DNA of 64,000 nt from Antedon mediterranea. Taxonomy: Eukaryota > Echinodermata > Crinoidea > Comatulida > Antedonidae. Of the stretch, positions 29,090 through 40,361 are shown one piece after another (position 1 is the stretch's first letter; every line of letters begins with the position of its first letter). The position numbers and the translations under genes were made by a program. The notes beneath the pieces are model-generated. The model made no database searches, was not told the DNA's origin, and saw only the letters and a program-made list of their open reading frames with translations. The stretch lies in contig NC_092670.1 of the NCBI RefSeq assembly GCF_964355755.1, positions 38,487,795 through 38,551,794 of the forward strand, written 5' to 3'.

Positions 29090-29836
29090 AGATGTGATAC
29101 CAACTCTTACGAAGTAATTTATAGGCTGAATAGTCCTACTCAAATAATAAACACTAGTGTGGACTAATGGCGATCAAGGTATTACGTTTTCTATAAATAG
29201 ATTTGGCTACAAACACTCTTCCCTGATATAATTAATTTGTTTATTGTATTTGAAAAGATTACAATTTTCAAGAAAATTGTTTTTGCAAAAAATAAAATGC
29301 GTTCTAATAACCTATACAGGTGAAGTTCATTGCTCTATCGGAAATTGATAGAGTAAAATACCGGATATGTTTTATTTTATAACAAAAGACTATTTTTTAT
29401 GTTTGTTTTATTTGCCATGGCAAACTAAATCTTGACCAACCAACCGACAAACCAGTGTCAGTACCGCAATTGGACATAACGTGCTGTTATATACGCATGC
29501 GTTATTAAACGTAAAGTAGGCGTAATACATTTTGCAATTTTATTTTATATACATTATATATTAAATTTTATTATAAAATATTTCTTTAATAATTTAATAG
29601 ATCTTTTTTTTTTTTAAGAATGGCCTTCTTAGTTTTACAGAAGATATTCCCAACAACTGTTGTAACATAACCATATCATAATCATAATTTAATAAGTTCC
29701 ACTAGCTTCTCGTAAACAATATATCAGAACAAATAAAGATAACTATACGTTATCCAACACGTGCTCAGCGTAAAGTTACTATAAATCGGTAACAACATAC
29801 AGAGCAATTATAGACAATGTTGAGCAACTTAAGGCC
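29090..29836. other. Intergenic, nothing recognised
   Basis: AT-rich; no coding or family repeat recognised. Confidence 0.4.
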
Positions 29837-29837
29837 C

Positions 29838-30230
29838 ATTTACACTAGGACGATAACGATCGACGAGAATTATATAAGCATGCATTTTTTTTTATACATA
29901 AAACAAAATAAATTAGAAAGGTTTTTGTTCTAGAACTATAGGATAATCATTTATGCTGTCTTTGATAAAATAATATTGTTTAAATTCCAATAAAATGACG
30001 TCATGATAAATAAAAACAATAAAATCGTTGTATTGTCACGATATTATTGCTCTTACTAATCATGATGTCATTTGATTGGAAGTGTTAAAATATCATTTTC
30101 ATCAAAGAAAGCATAGATGGTTATTCTGTAGTTCAGGAATGACAGTTTTTATATTTCTTTTGTTTTATGTATGAACAATGCATATTTGCCTATTTATCAT
30201 CGATCGTTATCGTCCTAGTGTAAATGTGCA
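29838..30230. mobile_element. MITE-E, complete copy
   Basis: About 390 bp with near-perfect 24-bp termini: TTTACACTAGGACGATAACG at left and CGTTATCGTCCTAGTGTAAA at right. The interior is itself roughly palindromic (ACTATAGGATAATCATTTATGC and its inverse). A second copy is at 63215. Confidence 0.85.
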
Positions 30231-30231
30231 T

Positions 30232-30710
30232 TTAATTATTATTATTATTATTATTTTATTTATATAGCGCTTTTCCAAATTAGTATAAAATGATCAAAGC
30301 GCTTTACATCAGCACACCTAACAATGAGTCACTTCTTAGGAAATAGATGTGTTTTAAGGGCTTTATTAAATTTTAAAACCGTGGTTTGTTCCCGGATCAC
30401 AGACGGGAGTTCATTCCACATCACCGGTCCAAATTTTGAGAAAGTATTATTTCCAGAGGTCCGCTTTTCGAGACAATGATCCAATCTAGTGTGATCTATC
30501 TCGGGCCTCAGGCCTCTCTTAGCACATCTATACACCCGTAAGAGATTGCTCAGATTACAGGGCGCATTATTATTTATACAATTGTAGACATGAAGTAACA
30601 CTTTAAAAGTGATTCTACTTTCAACAGGTAGCCAATGCAATTCATAAAGCAGAGGTCTAGAACTAACAAACATAGGTACTTAGTAAATTAACCTGGCAGC
30701 CCGGTTCTGA
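30232..30710 (-). pseudogene. LINE 3' end: reverse transcriptase tail fragment
   Basis: The minus-strand frame 30673-30329 reads LHWLPVESRITFKVLLHVYN and later FSKFGPVMWNELPSVIRE and FNKALKTHLF. This is the C-terminal region typical of CR1/Jockey-like LINE polymerases. It is followed by a 3' hairpin AAAGCGCT...AGCGCT and an (AAT)n tail at 30236-30257. The upstream polymerase is absent, so this is a 5'-truncated dead copy. Confidence 0.82.
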
Positions 30711-30884
30711 AGCTTTTGTAATCTCGAAACGTTATGTTTGGACATTCCAACAAATTTAATATGAAAGACTTTGATTGTTGATAAAAATTGAATGTATAAA
30801 AATCCAAACTGAATATGACTAAAAATATAATATCAATACAAGAAAAAGATTGAAAAAGAATTTTATATAGCTTACATCCTACCA

Positions 30885-32480
30885 GTGGGACAGCCAGTCG
30901 ACAAATCGTGTCAAATTTCGACTCGGAGAGGGCGCCCTACTTTTCTAATTTGGTTCAAAATTGCTAAATTTTAGGGTGTTGGAAAAACACAATATTTGTA
31001 ATTTTAGCTGATTATCGGAAAAATATTGTTAGTGAAATAAATTCATAAATGGTTTTAATATATTGTCATGTAAAATTTAATGTATTTGAACAAAACGATA
31101 ATCTGTAATTTAACGGCAAAATCAACCAATGTCTTTTTTCCGAAATTGTACCCTAGAAAATCGTTAAAATAAAATATTTAGAAAAATTGAACAGTCCTGA
31201 ATTTAAAATCCCTGTTAGAAAAATTAATAATCTACAGTATACGATATTAAGATACAAAATTCGGTGGTTGGGATGCAGCTCCGACTATTCAAACTAAAGG
31301 TACCACTATTTGTTCCATCGAAAACTAGCGAAACCGCCATTTTGTAAACACATCGTCATCGTGTTTATGAATTTATTTATAGAGCGAACGATATACGCAT
31401 GATATACGCGATGTTTATAATTGTCCGCGTATAAGAATTCATATAAATAATACATTCCAATACAACGTATAATATTATTACTTGTTTATTTATCACAGTA
31501 TACATTTTAGTTGAGGAATATTTTCATAACTATTATAATAGCTTTTATAAGAGTCCGAGGCCTAGCCCTATTAACGAGCGATTGTTCCAGGGGCGGAAAG
31601 TCACTTAGTGACGTTGTGATCGGGCGCGTAGGGCCTAGCTAATATTAAAAATATTACCTGAAATAAGCGGCTAACAAGAACTGTTATATACTTGCTTACA
31701 ATTGTTTTGTTATTGATGAACAAACAAGCAATTAGATTGAATAACAAATTATTTATTCATTTTTTTGGGTAAAAACATGTACAAACTAGTAGTAGTACTG
31801 TATAATATAAATTAATAGTATATTAAACTAATACAGTATAAATAATAAAATATAAAATAGGCCTAACATACAATAAATATTCAATTTTTAAGGTCTATCA
31901 CATGACAATAACATAATTTACAGAGTATAGTGTAGTAGGTTTGCATTCAACATAAATATTTATTCAACATTTTGTTTTAAATAATTAAATTATAGTTTGG
32001 GTATTACAATGTCGGTAGGTACCGGTGTCATCTTTTTATCCACTTCACTCTCAGTTTGAAGTCACAAAGACAGAGAACTCTGCATCATCAACGATTCCTG
32101 TAAGTGTCAGAAAAAATAATAAATATTATTTAAAAAAAAATGTTAATGTCTGGTTGTATATATAATTATAATATTATTATGATGACATAAAAGTAAGGCA
32201 AATAGAAGCTGTATTTTATTAATTAAATTACAGTATTTACTATTATTATTTATATAATCTAGGCCTACTAGTAGCCTAGCTAGGCATCTATTGAGCCTAA
32301 TAAATCAAATAATAAATGAAAAATAAAATAATAATATTAATACTGATTGAAAAAAAGGATTTTTTGGGGCGGGGGATCAGATCACCAGGCTAGGCCGGTG
32401 TAAGATTGAAATGTGTCCATCATTCAAAAGTGTCCGGGTGGACACTTTTCAGCATTGGATAATGTCCAATTGCATGTTTC
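30885..32480 (+). repeat. Repeat F, copy 1
   Basis: Left edge ACCAGTGGGACAGCCAGTCG and right part ACACTTTTCAGCATTGGATA; inside is TTGGGATGCAGCTCCGACTA. Each of these has a diverged inverse-orientation counterpart in 47740-48470. Probably a non-autonomous mobile element about 1.6 kb long; no coding recognised. Confidence 0.55.
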
Positions 32481-32639
32481 AACGGGTTCGCGGGCGTTTT
32501 CCAACAATTTAATGCTGTCCGGCGCGTTTAATAATGTCTGACCCTTGGATTGAATACCGTCCGTGGTTGAGATTTGAGATTCAGGTTTTGATCGTGATTG
32601 CGCATGCACTTGTCTTTTTTTAACGACCACTATTTGTTA

Positions 32640-35600
32640 ATAATGCCAAACTAGTTTTTATTTTTCAAAGATAACTTGGCTTAAAACACCTCCAATTAGC
32701 GACCATTATATTATTTGGTATGAATAAAGACAAGAAGAATAAATAACAATATAATAATAATCATGTAATAAAAACAAGTAATTATACTGGTCCTCTTCCA
32801 ATTAAAGAACACTTTAGTTTAGACACTTCCAATTAGCGACCATTTTTATTGTTTTGTATGAGTAAAGACAAGAGTAATAATAGTTTTTAATCATGTGACA
32901 AAAAACAAGTAATTGTACTGGTCCTCTTCCAATTAAAGATCACTTAAAATTAAACACTTCCAATTAGCGACCGTTTTATTATTTTGTATGAGTAAAGACA
33001 AGAATAATAAATAGTTTATAATCATGTGATAAAAAACAAGTAATTGTACTGGTCCTCTTCCAATTAAAGATCACTTAAATTTAAACACTTCCAATTAGCG
33101 ACCGTTATTATTGTTTTGTATGAATAGAAACAAGAAGAATAAATAGATTTTAATCATGTGATAAAAAACAAGTAATTGTACTGGTCCTCTTCCAATTAAA
33201 GATCACTTTAATTTAAACACTTCCAATTAGCGACCGTTATATTATTTTGTATGAATAAAGGCAAGAATAATAAATAGATTTTAATCATATGACAAAAAAA
33301 CAAGTAATTGTACTGGTCCTCTTTCAATTAAAGATCACTTTACTTTAAGACACTTCCAATTAGCGACCGTTATATTGTTTTGTATGAGTACAGACAAGAA
33401 GAATAAATAGATTTTAATCATGTGATAAAAAACAAGTAATTGTACTGGTCCTCTTCCAATTAAAGGTCACTTTACTGTAAGACACTTCCAATTAGCGACC
33501 GTTATATTATTTTGTATGAGTACAGACAAGAAGAATAAATAGATTTTAATCATGTGATAAAAAACAAGTAATTGTACTGGTCCTCTTCCAATGAAAGATA
33601 ACTTTACTTTAAGACACTTCCAATTAGCGACCGTTATATTATTTTTTATGAATAAAAACATGAAGCATAAATAGTTTATAATCATGTGATATAAAATAAG
33701 TAATTGTACTGGTCTTCTTCCAATTAAAGATCACTTTACTTTAAGACACTTCCAATTAGCGACCGTTATATTATTTTGTATGAGTACAGACAATTAGAAG
33801 AATAAATAGATTTTAATCATGTAATAAAAAACAAGTAATTGTACTGGTCCTCTTCCAATGAAAGATCACTTTACTTTAAGACACTTCCATTTAGCGACCG
33901 TTATATTATTTTGTATGAGTACAGACAAGAAGAATAAATAGATTTTAATCATGTGATAAAAAAACAAGTAATTGTACTGGTCCTCTTCCAATTAAAGATC
34001 ACTTTACTTTAAGACACTTCCAATTAGCGACCGTTATATTATTTTGTATGAGTACAGACAAGAATAATAAATAGATTTTAATCATGTGATAAAAAATAAG
34101 TAATTGTACTGGTCCTCTTCCAATTAAAGGTCACTTTACTTCAAGAAACTTCCATTTAGCGACCGTTATATTATTTTGTATGAATAAAGACAAGAATAAT
34201 AAATAGTTTATAATCATGTGATATAAAATAAGTAATTGTACGGGTACTCTTCCAATTAAAGGTCACTTTAATGTAAGACACTTCCAATTAGCGACCGTTA
34301 TATTATTTTGTATGAGTACAGACAAGAAGAATAAATAGATTTTAATCATGTGATAAAAAACAAGTAATTGTACTGGTCCTCTTCCAATGAAAGATCACTT
34401 TACTTTAAGACACTTCCAATTAGCGACCGTTATATTATTTTTTATGAATAAAAACAAGAAGCATAAATAGTTTATAATCATGTGATATAAAATAAGTAAT
34501 TGTACTGGTCCTCTTCCAATTAAAGGTCACTTTACTGTAAGACACCTCCAATTAGCGACCGTTATATTATTTTGTATGAGTACAGACAATTAGAAGAATA
34601 AATAGATTTTAATCATGTGATAAAAAACAAGTAATTGTACTGGTCCTCTTCCAATGAAAGATCACTTTACTTTAAGACACTTCCATTTAGCGACCGTTAT
34701 ATTATTTTGTATGAGTACAGACAAGAAGAATAAATAGATTTTAATCATGTGATAAAAAACAAGTAATTGTACTGGTCCTCTTCCAATTAAAGATCACTTT
34801 ACTTTAAGACACTTCCAATTAGCGACCGTTATATTATTTTGTATGAGTACAGACAAGAAGAATAAATAGATTTTAATCATGTGATAAAAAATAAGTAATT
34901 GTACTGGTCCTCTTCCAATTAAAGGTCACTTTACTGTAAGACACTTCCATTTAGCGACCGTTATATTATTTTGTATGAGTACAGACAAGAAGAATAAATA
35001 GATTTTATTCATGTGATAAAAAACAAGTAATTGTACTGGTCCTCTTCCAATGAAAGATCACTTTACTTTAAAACACTTCCAATTAGCGACCGTTATATTA
35101 TTTTTTATGAATAAAAACAAGAAGCATAAATAGTTTATAATCATGTGATATAAAATAAGTAATTGTACTGGTCCTCTTCCAATTAAAGGTCACTTTACTG
35201 TAAGACACCTCCAATTAGCGACCGTTATATTATTTTGTATGAGTACAGACAATTAGAAGAATAAATAGATTTTAATCATGTGATAAAAAACAAGTAATTG
35301 TACTGGTCCTCTTCCAATGAAAGATCACTTTACTTTAAGACACTTCCATTTAGCGACCGTTATATTATTTTGTATGAGTACAGACAAGAAGAATAAATAG
35401 ATTTTAATCATGTGATAAAAAACAAGTAATTGTACTGGTCCTCTTCCAATTAAAGATCACTTTACTTTAAGACACTTCCAATTAGCGACCGTTATATTAT
35501 TTTGTATGAGTACAGACAAGAAGAATAAATAGATTTTAATCATGTGATAAAAAATAAGTAATTGTACTGGTCCTTTTCCAATTAAAGGTCACTTTACTTT

Positions 35601-35835
35601 AAGACACTTCCATTTAGCGACCGTTATATTATTTTGTATGAATAAAGACAAGAAGAATAAATACTAGTTAAGACAAAAAGAATAAATAGTTTATAATCAT
35701 GTGATAAAAAACAAGTAATTGTACGGGTCCTCTTCCAATTATAGATCACTTTAGTTTAAACACTTCCAATTAGCGACCGTTATATTATTTTGTACGAGTA
35801 AAGACAAGAAGAATAAATAGTTTACTTGTTTAATC
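32640..35835. repeat. Satellite array, about 133-bp unit, about 23 copies
   Basis: Every unit has CTTCCAATTAGCGACCGTTA, an AT-rich spacer, then GTAATTGTACTGGTCCTCTT. Variant markers recur at longer intervals: GACAATTAGAAG at about 33790, 34587 and 35249, and an ATTTTTTATGAATAAAAAC variant at about 33643, 34438 and 35102. This indicates a higher-order period of five to six units. Confidence 0.93.
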
Positions 35836-36230
35836 CCCAATCAATTAAAAGTTGCACCTTTTTATAATCAACACGATATAGCTGATCTCTTGAAAAAACA
35901 TAATCAGTTTTACTGAAGTATTATGTTAATTGGTACATTGATCGTCACATCGAGAATATGGTAGGGGTGTCACACTATGTGCGTCTAGGGTGAATGCAAA
36001 GATAATGACATCGATATAGCGCCACATCAACACGTTTTTATGCACCTTTGGTGTAAGTATTTATTTTAGTATTTTGTCCTTAAATCAGAATTTATATTCA
36101 AAGAAAAAATGACTTGTTATGTAAAAAAACAACAATTCGGTATCTGGAATCTTAAAATTAATGTATCTATAAAAATAATTAATATGGGATAGGCCTGAGA
36201 CCTCATACATTTGTTAATAGGGCTACTTTA
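35836..36230. other. Intergenic, nothing recognised
   Basis: No coding or repeat family recognised. Confidence 0.4.
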
Positions 36231-36530
36231 TTGAACCTTCATTTTATCGGATGTTATAAGAACGCTTGCTTCAACCGATTCTTTTTTTGAACAGCATTTT
36301 GTTTAAAGGCGATTGTGTTATTTTCAATGTTTAATAAACTTCTGGAATTTCAGAGAAACCCATTTTAATAAACAAAAGCTTCTTATAAAATGTGCTTACT
36401 GGATAATGTTTCATACATGTTTGGCTGGTTCAAATTTACTTTACTTTTGCTTTTCCGCTACTCCCCTGTTATACTATATATTTGTTGTTATGTAGAAAGA
36501 TTGAAAATAAATTCATTCATTCATTCTTCT
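36231..36530 (+). mobile_element. Possible LINE 3' tail with (ATTC)n
   Basis: GAAAGATTGAAAATAAATTC followed by ATTCATTCATTC looks like the 3' end of a plus-strand LINE. No polymerase motif is left. Confidence 0.4.
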
Positions 36531-36563
36531 TTTATTTCGAAAAAAAAAAATTCTCCATAGTTC

Positions 36564-36668
36564 AGTAACAAGTGTACATTATTGTAAATATAACAAATAC
36601 ATATACATATATATATATATATAATATATATGTATTTGTTATATTTACAATAATGTACACTTGTTACT
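36564..36668. repeat. Perfect palindrome, 42-bp arms
   Basis: AGTAACAAGTGTACATTATT (36564) is the start of an arm that matches the right arm ending AATAATGTACACTTGTTACT (36668) with no mismatch. The 21-bp loop is TA repeats, and a (TA)n run of about 30 bp follows at 36677-36709. Confidence 0.95.
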
Positions 36669-36669
36669 G

Positions 36670-36714
<45 letters not shown>

Positions 36715-36788
36715 TGTGTTCCAACCGTACCACGCCGAGAATGTTAAAGGGTCGTTATCCGGTCGAGTTAAAGAACAATACCATGAAA

Positions 36789-36860
36789 GCCCCAGTGGTC
36801 TAATGGTTAGGGCAACTGCATATCAAGCCGACGGTCCGAGTTCGAGCCTCGGTTGGGGCG
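36789..36860 (+). tRNA. tRNA-Asp(AUC)-like, degenerate copy
   Basis: 72 nt with acceptor GCCCCAG/TTGGGGC, D arm GTCTAATGGTTAGGGC and T arm CCGAGTTCGAGCCTCGG. The anticodon loop ATATCAA gives AUC. The anticodon stem (ACTGC/GCCGA) has two mismatches, so this copy is probably not functional. Confidence 0.6.
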
Positions 36861-37054
36861 ACTTTTTCTCATTCTCTCAGATTTCCTCATCTTTATCGTT
36901 TCAAAAATTAATTAAATCATTTTCAGTGTATCACCGGGCGGTTTGGAATTTATTTCTATGCCTGTTGTGTTTACAACTGAGGACTAGTGCTGTTCCGCCG
37001 TACCACGCCGAGAATGTTAAAGAGTCGCTATCCAATCGAGTTCGAACCGTGAAA

Positions 37055-37126
37055 GCCCCAGTGGTCTAACGGTTAGGACATCTGCATATCAAGCAGGCGG
37101 TCCGAGTTCGAGTCTCGGTTGGGGCG
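37055..37126 (+). tRNA. tRNA-Asp(AUC)-like, well-folded copy
   Basis: 72 nt, all four stems pair: acceptor GCCCCAG/TTGGGGC, D stem GTCT/GGAC, anticodon stem TCTGC/GCAGG (one G-T), T stem CCGAG/CTCGG with loop TTCGAGT. Anticodon AUC; animal Asp tRNAs normally carry GUC, so this may be a tRNA-derived repeat. It lies in a tandem duplication of about 270 bp with 36789-36860. Confidence 0.65.
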
Positions 37127-37205
37127 ACTTTAACTCATTCTCACAGATTTCCTCATCTTTATCGTTTCAAATTAATTAATTAAATTTCAGTATATTACCG
37201 GGCGG

Positions 37206-37860
37206 TTTAGAATTAATGTTCTATGCTACATAGTCACGTGGTTAGAACAATAGTTTCATATATCTACTATGTAGATTGGATGAAGGAAAAGCAAATTCAT
37301 GAATACATTACAAATAAATGTATGAATTGTGAATTACAAAAATATTAAATGTTGTTGTCTTGTCAGAATGAGTTGTAAATATGAACGAGTTTTGTAAACA
37401 TAAATTATATATCATTGATCATTACTTATATTAACAGGATAAAATAATAATAGTGTAATAATAATGAACAATAGTTACAGAAAAATATTTATTTATTTAT
37501 TTATTTATTGCTATTAAAACTTGTTTCAGTAAGTGTGTTTGTATTTATTTTACTTTGTTATTGATCATCATTGGTCTGGCTACCAATACATTGGAAGCAC
37601 GCAAGCCTCGCTACCACGTCAAGGTTGATGATCATAGCGAGGGTAGGTTGCACGTTTGTATGTGCCCCTTTGACCAAAGAAAACATATTATAGAAGAAAA
37701 TTGCATAACATTATGAAACAGAATCATATGAGTTGTAAATATGAAAAAGTTTTTTAAACATAAAAATACAATAAAAATAAACACTAGTTACAATCTAATT
37801 CACGTACTTTTACCTTACCGGACCTTTAGTCGCGTTATTCTTTTATACAATCTGCTTTTT
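37206..37860. other. Intergenic, nothing recognised
   Basis: AT-rich with an (ATTT)n run at 37487-37508. Confidence 0.4.
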
Positions 37861-37866
37861 AATTAA

Positions 37867-38151
37867 TTTTTTAATCCTTGTAGCGATCAAAGCAGGGCGC
37901 ATGACACATCATTGCATGTTTACACTGGACACACTGTATTTGATCTGTTGTTACCTGCCATTAGACCCCTTGAGCCTTTGACGTACTTATGCTCAGATAT
38001 TCGTCTTCCGTTGATTCAATGAAAGATGGTGACGCTTTAATTAGCCGCTGTGGTGAATCTATGTTCTTCTTTCTGGTCCGACAAATGCAATTGGTATTTC
38101 TTCGTCGATGAGTTTCAGACAAAGCCGACAATCTCCTCTTGACGGAAGCAC
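37867..38151 (-). pseudogene. Broken transposase zinc-ribbon (piggyBac-like C terminus)
   Basis: Minus strand, after an acceptor-like TTTTTTACAG: VLPSRGDCRLCLKLIDEE then a stop. About 150 bp later, in another frame, IQCVQCKHAMMCHAPCFDRY followed by TAA. The CxxC...CxxC...C...CF..Y pattern is that of the cysteine-rich tail of piggyBac-type transposases. No DDE core is nearby, and it sits directly downstream of the Ginger1 stop codon. Confidence 0.4.
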
Positions 38152-38265
38152 CTGTAAAAAATCAAAGCATTAACGAAACTTACCTCTATAAGGTAAACAA
38201 ATACCCTTTTCACCATTTAATGCTTCTGTGTATGTTGAGATTACCGGTCATAGGTAGGCCTACAG

Positions 38266-40361
38266 TTAAAGAGTGACGTTGTATGAATCAACATATAATT
38301 GTCCAGGTACTTCATTGTTGCTCTGATGAATCCTTTCCGGGAAATGTTCCATGTCACAAAGCAAATTGAATATATTTGGATCGATATCATCTTTTAGATG
38401 GTTGACTGCTTCAATGTCATAATGTGTGTCCGTGAATTCAGATACGTATATAACGTCCATAATGCCTTCGGAACGCATTACCGCTTCATCTTCGTAATTA
38501 TCTACCAGAGCAGCATTGAGGGTCACATCGGATACAATATCCCAGTATTTCCGTGCAAGGTGGTTTTTGATTGGTGCGTATGGTGTACGAGTGTATTTTA
38601 ATTCAGCGTCATAAGTTTTCTTGTCTACATCCAGGACAGGCTCAAAGTGTGCACATAAGTTTGATAGGTAGATGTTTCTTTCAGATACTAAATCACCAAA
38701 CTGATTACTTATTGGTGCATATTTCAACCATTCATAATGTGGAAGCCCTTTCCTTCTTCCATATTTACTGTAAACATAAACATTCGTATTTGACATGGTC
38801 GCAAATGCCATGATTTCGATGTCCGAACCCCATGTCCCATATTCCCCCATTCTCGTGTCTTCCACGTATCGTTCAAATGATCTGGATTCAATTTTTTCAA
38901 ATAGGTTTTTGTTCATGGACATATAGTTTAGTATGTAATCCCGTACAACTACATGGTAGTTCTGGACACCAAAGAGAATATAACTCAAAGCCCTAAAAAG
39001 ACAGTTGCCGTCCCCTCTCATATTAACAACTTTAGTAGGCCTGGCTGCCTTGTCCATTTCACATTTTAAGTGAGTTTTGTGAAAATTTTTGACATTGATA
39101 CCAAATGGTGCTGCCTTTTCAAGCTGCCAATTGGCATCGACAGGAAAGAATAACTTTCTTGAAGTTTTCGTGTTGAGGTATACCACATCACTATCAGATA
39201 CAGGCCTACTGTTGTCATGGTCATCATCCGGTGTGACATTATCATTGTCTAATGTAGGTATGTTATCGTGATTATCCAGTGTGATATCATCGTTCTTGGA
39301 TGTAGGTATGTTAATGTGATCATCCGGTGTGATATCATAATTCTTGGATGTAGGTCTGTTATCGTTATCATCAACATTCTTGGATGTAGGTATGTTAATA
39401 ATGTGATCATCCGGTGTGATATCACCATTCTTGGATGTAGGTATGTTATCATGGTGCGTTACTTCAGGTGGGATGTCTGGCGTTCGCTTTCGTTTCTTTG
39501 GAGGGAGATGCTTATCATTGGTATTACATTTCTGTTTAGTGCTTGATGATGGACAGTTCAAAGAGGTTGTTTTATCGGACTTGTAATGTCTGATCTTGTT
39601 TCCGTTAACAATAGCCCTTCTTCCTTTTAGTCGATATGTATTGTGAGTGAGGACTTTTTCTATAATATATGGACCAGTCCATCGAGCATTAAGTTTGCCT
39701 CCCTTTCTTGACAAATTTCTGGAATTCTGCAAGAGCACTTGATCTCCTGCATAGTACGTGTTGCTTTTAACACCAGCATCATGATAATGTTTTTGCTTTT
39801 TCTGTGCTTTTTTGATATTTTCTGATGCCTTTCTCCTTGAATCTTTGAGTTTCAAAAAAGCGTCCACTCTTATTTTTAAAGGAACAGTTCCGGATATGTC
39901 ATCTTTATTAGACGAAACGATGGGAATACGTAATTCTACAGGCAACACAGCCTTTCTACCGTAAACTAATGAGAATGGGTCACATTTCGTAGACTTGTGC
40001 TCGGATGTTCTGTAGGCAAACAACACGTATGGGAGTTGTATATCCCAGTCATTTTGGTCTGCGTTGGTCAACGTCATAAGCATTGTGCAAAGTGTTCTGT
40101 TAAAGCGCTCTGTTTGCCCGCCTGTTTGAGGATGGTATGGTGAGGCAACTCTGTGGTCTACCCCAATCAGCTTACAGAAGCTGTCATTCAGCTCATTACA
40201 AAACTCTCTACCCTGGTCTGTAATCAATATAGAAGGTGTTCCATGTCTGCAGACAAAATCAATAAAAGATCTCAGCACTGTTTTAGCAGATTTATCTGGA
40301 ATTGCATCAGCTTCCACCCATTTGGTAAGGTACTCCGTAAATACAAGTAAGTACCGATTAC
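38266..40361 (-). CDS. Ginger1 exon 3: integrase core, GPY/F, OTU domain
   Basis: 697 codons plus stop after GTTTCAG. Starts with NRYLLVFTEYLTKWVEADAI. The last 130 residues after the OTU domain (from about 725) match nothing I recognise. Confidence 0.88.

Larger units (their letters stand above)
36725..37205 (+). repeat. Tandem duplication carrying the tRNA-like genes
   Basis: CGTACCACGCCGAGAATGTT (about 36727 and 36999), the tRNA, TCAGATTTCCTCATCTTTAT-type flank and ACCGGGCGGTTT (about 36932 and 37198) repeat in the same order with a spacing of about 265-270 bp. Confidence 0.85.

Noticed and set aside
32640-35835. Regular repeats resembling a CRISPR array
   Set aside because: Whole units of about 133 bp are repeated, with no unique spacers and no cas genes, in a eukaryotic context; it is a satellite.
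36521-37069. Open frames across the TA repeats and tRNA region
   Set aside because: They are products of the (TA)n tracts and the palindrome, and one overlaps the tRNA-like gene.
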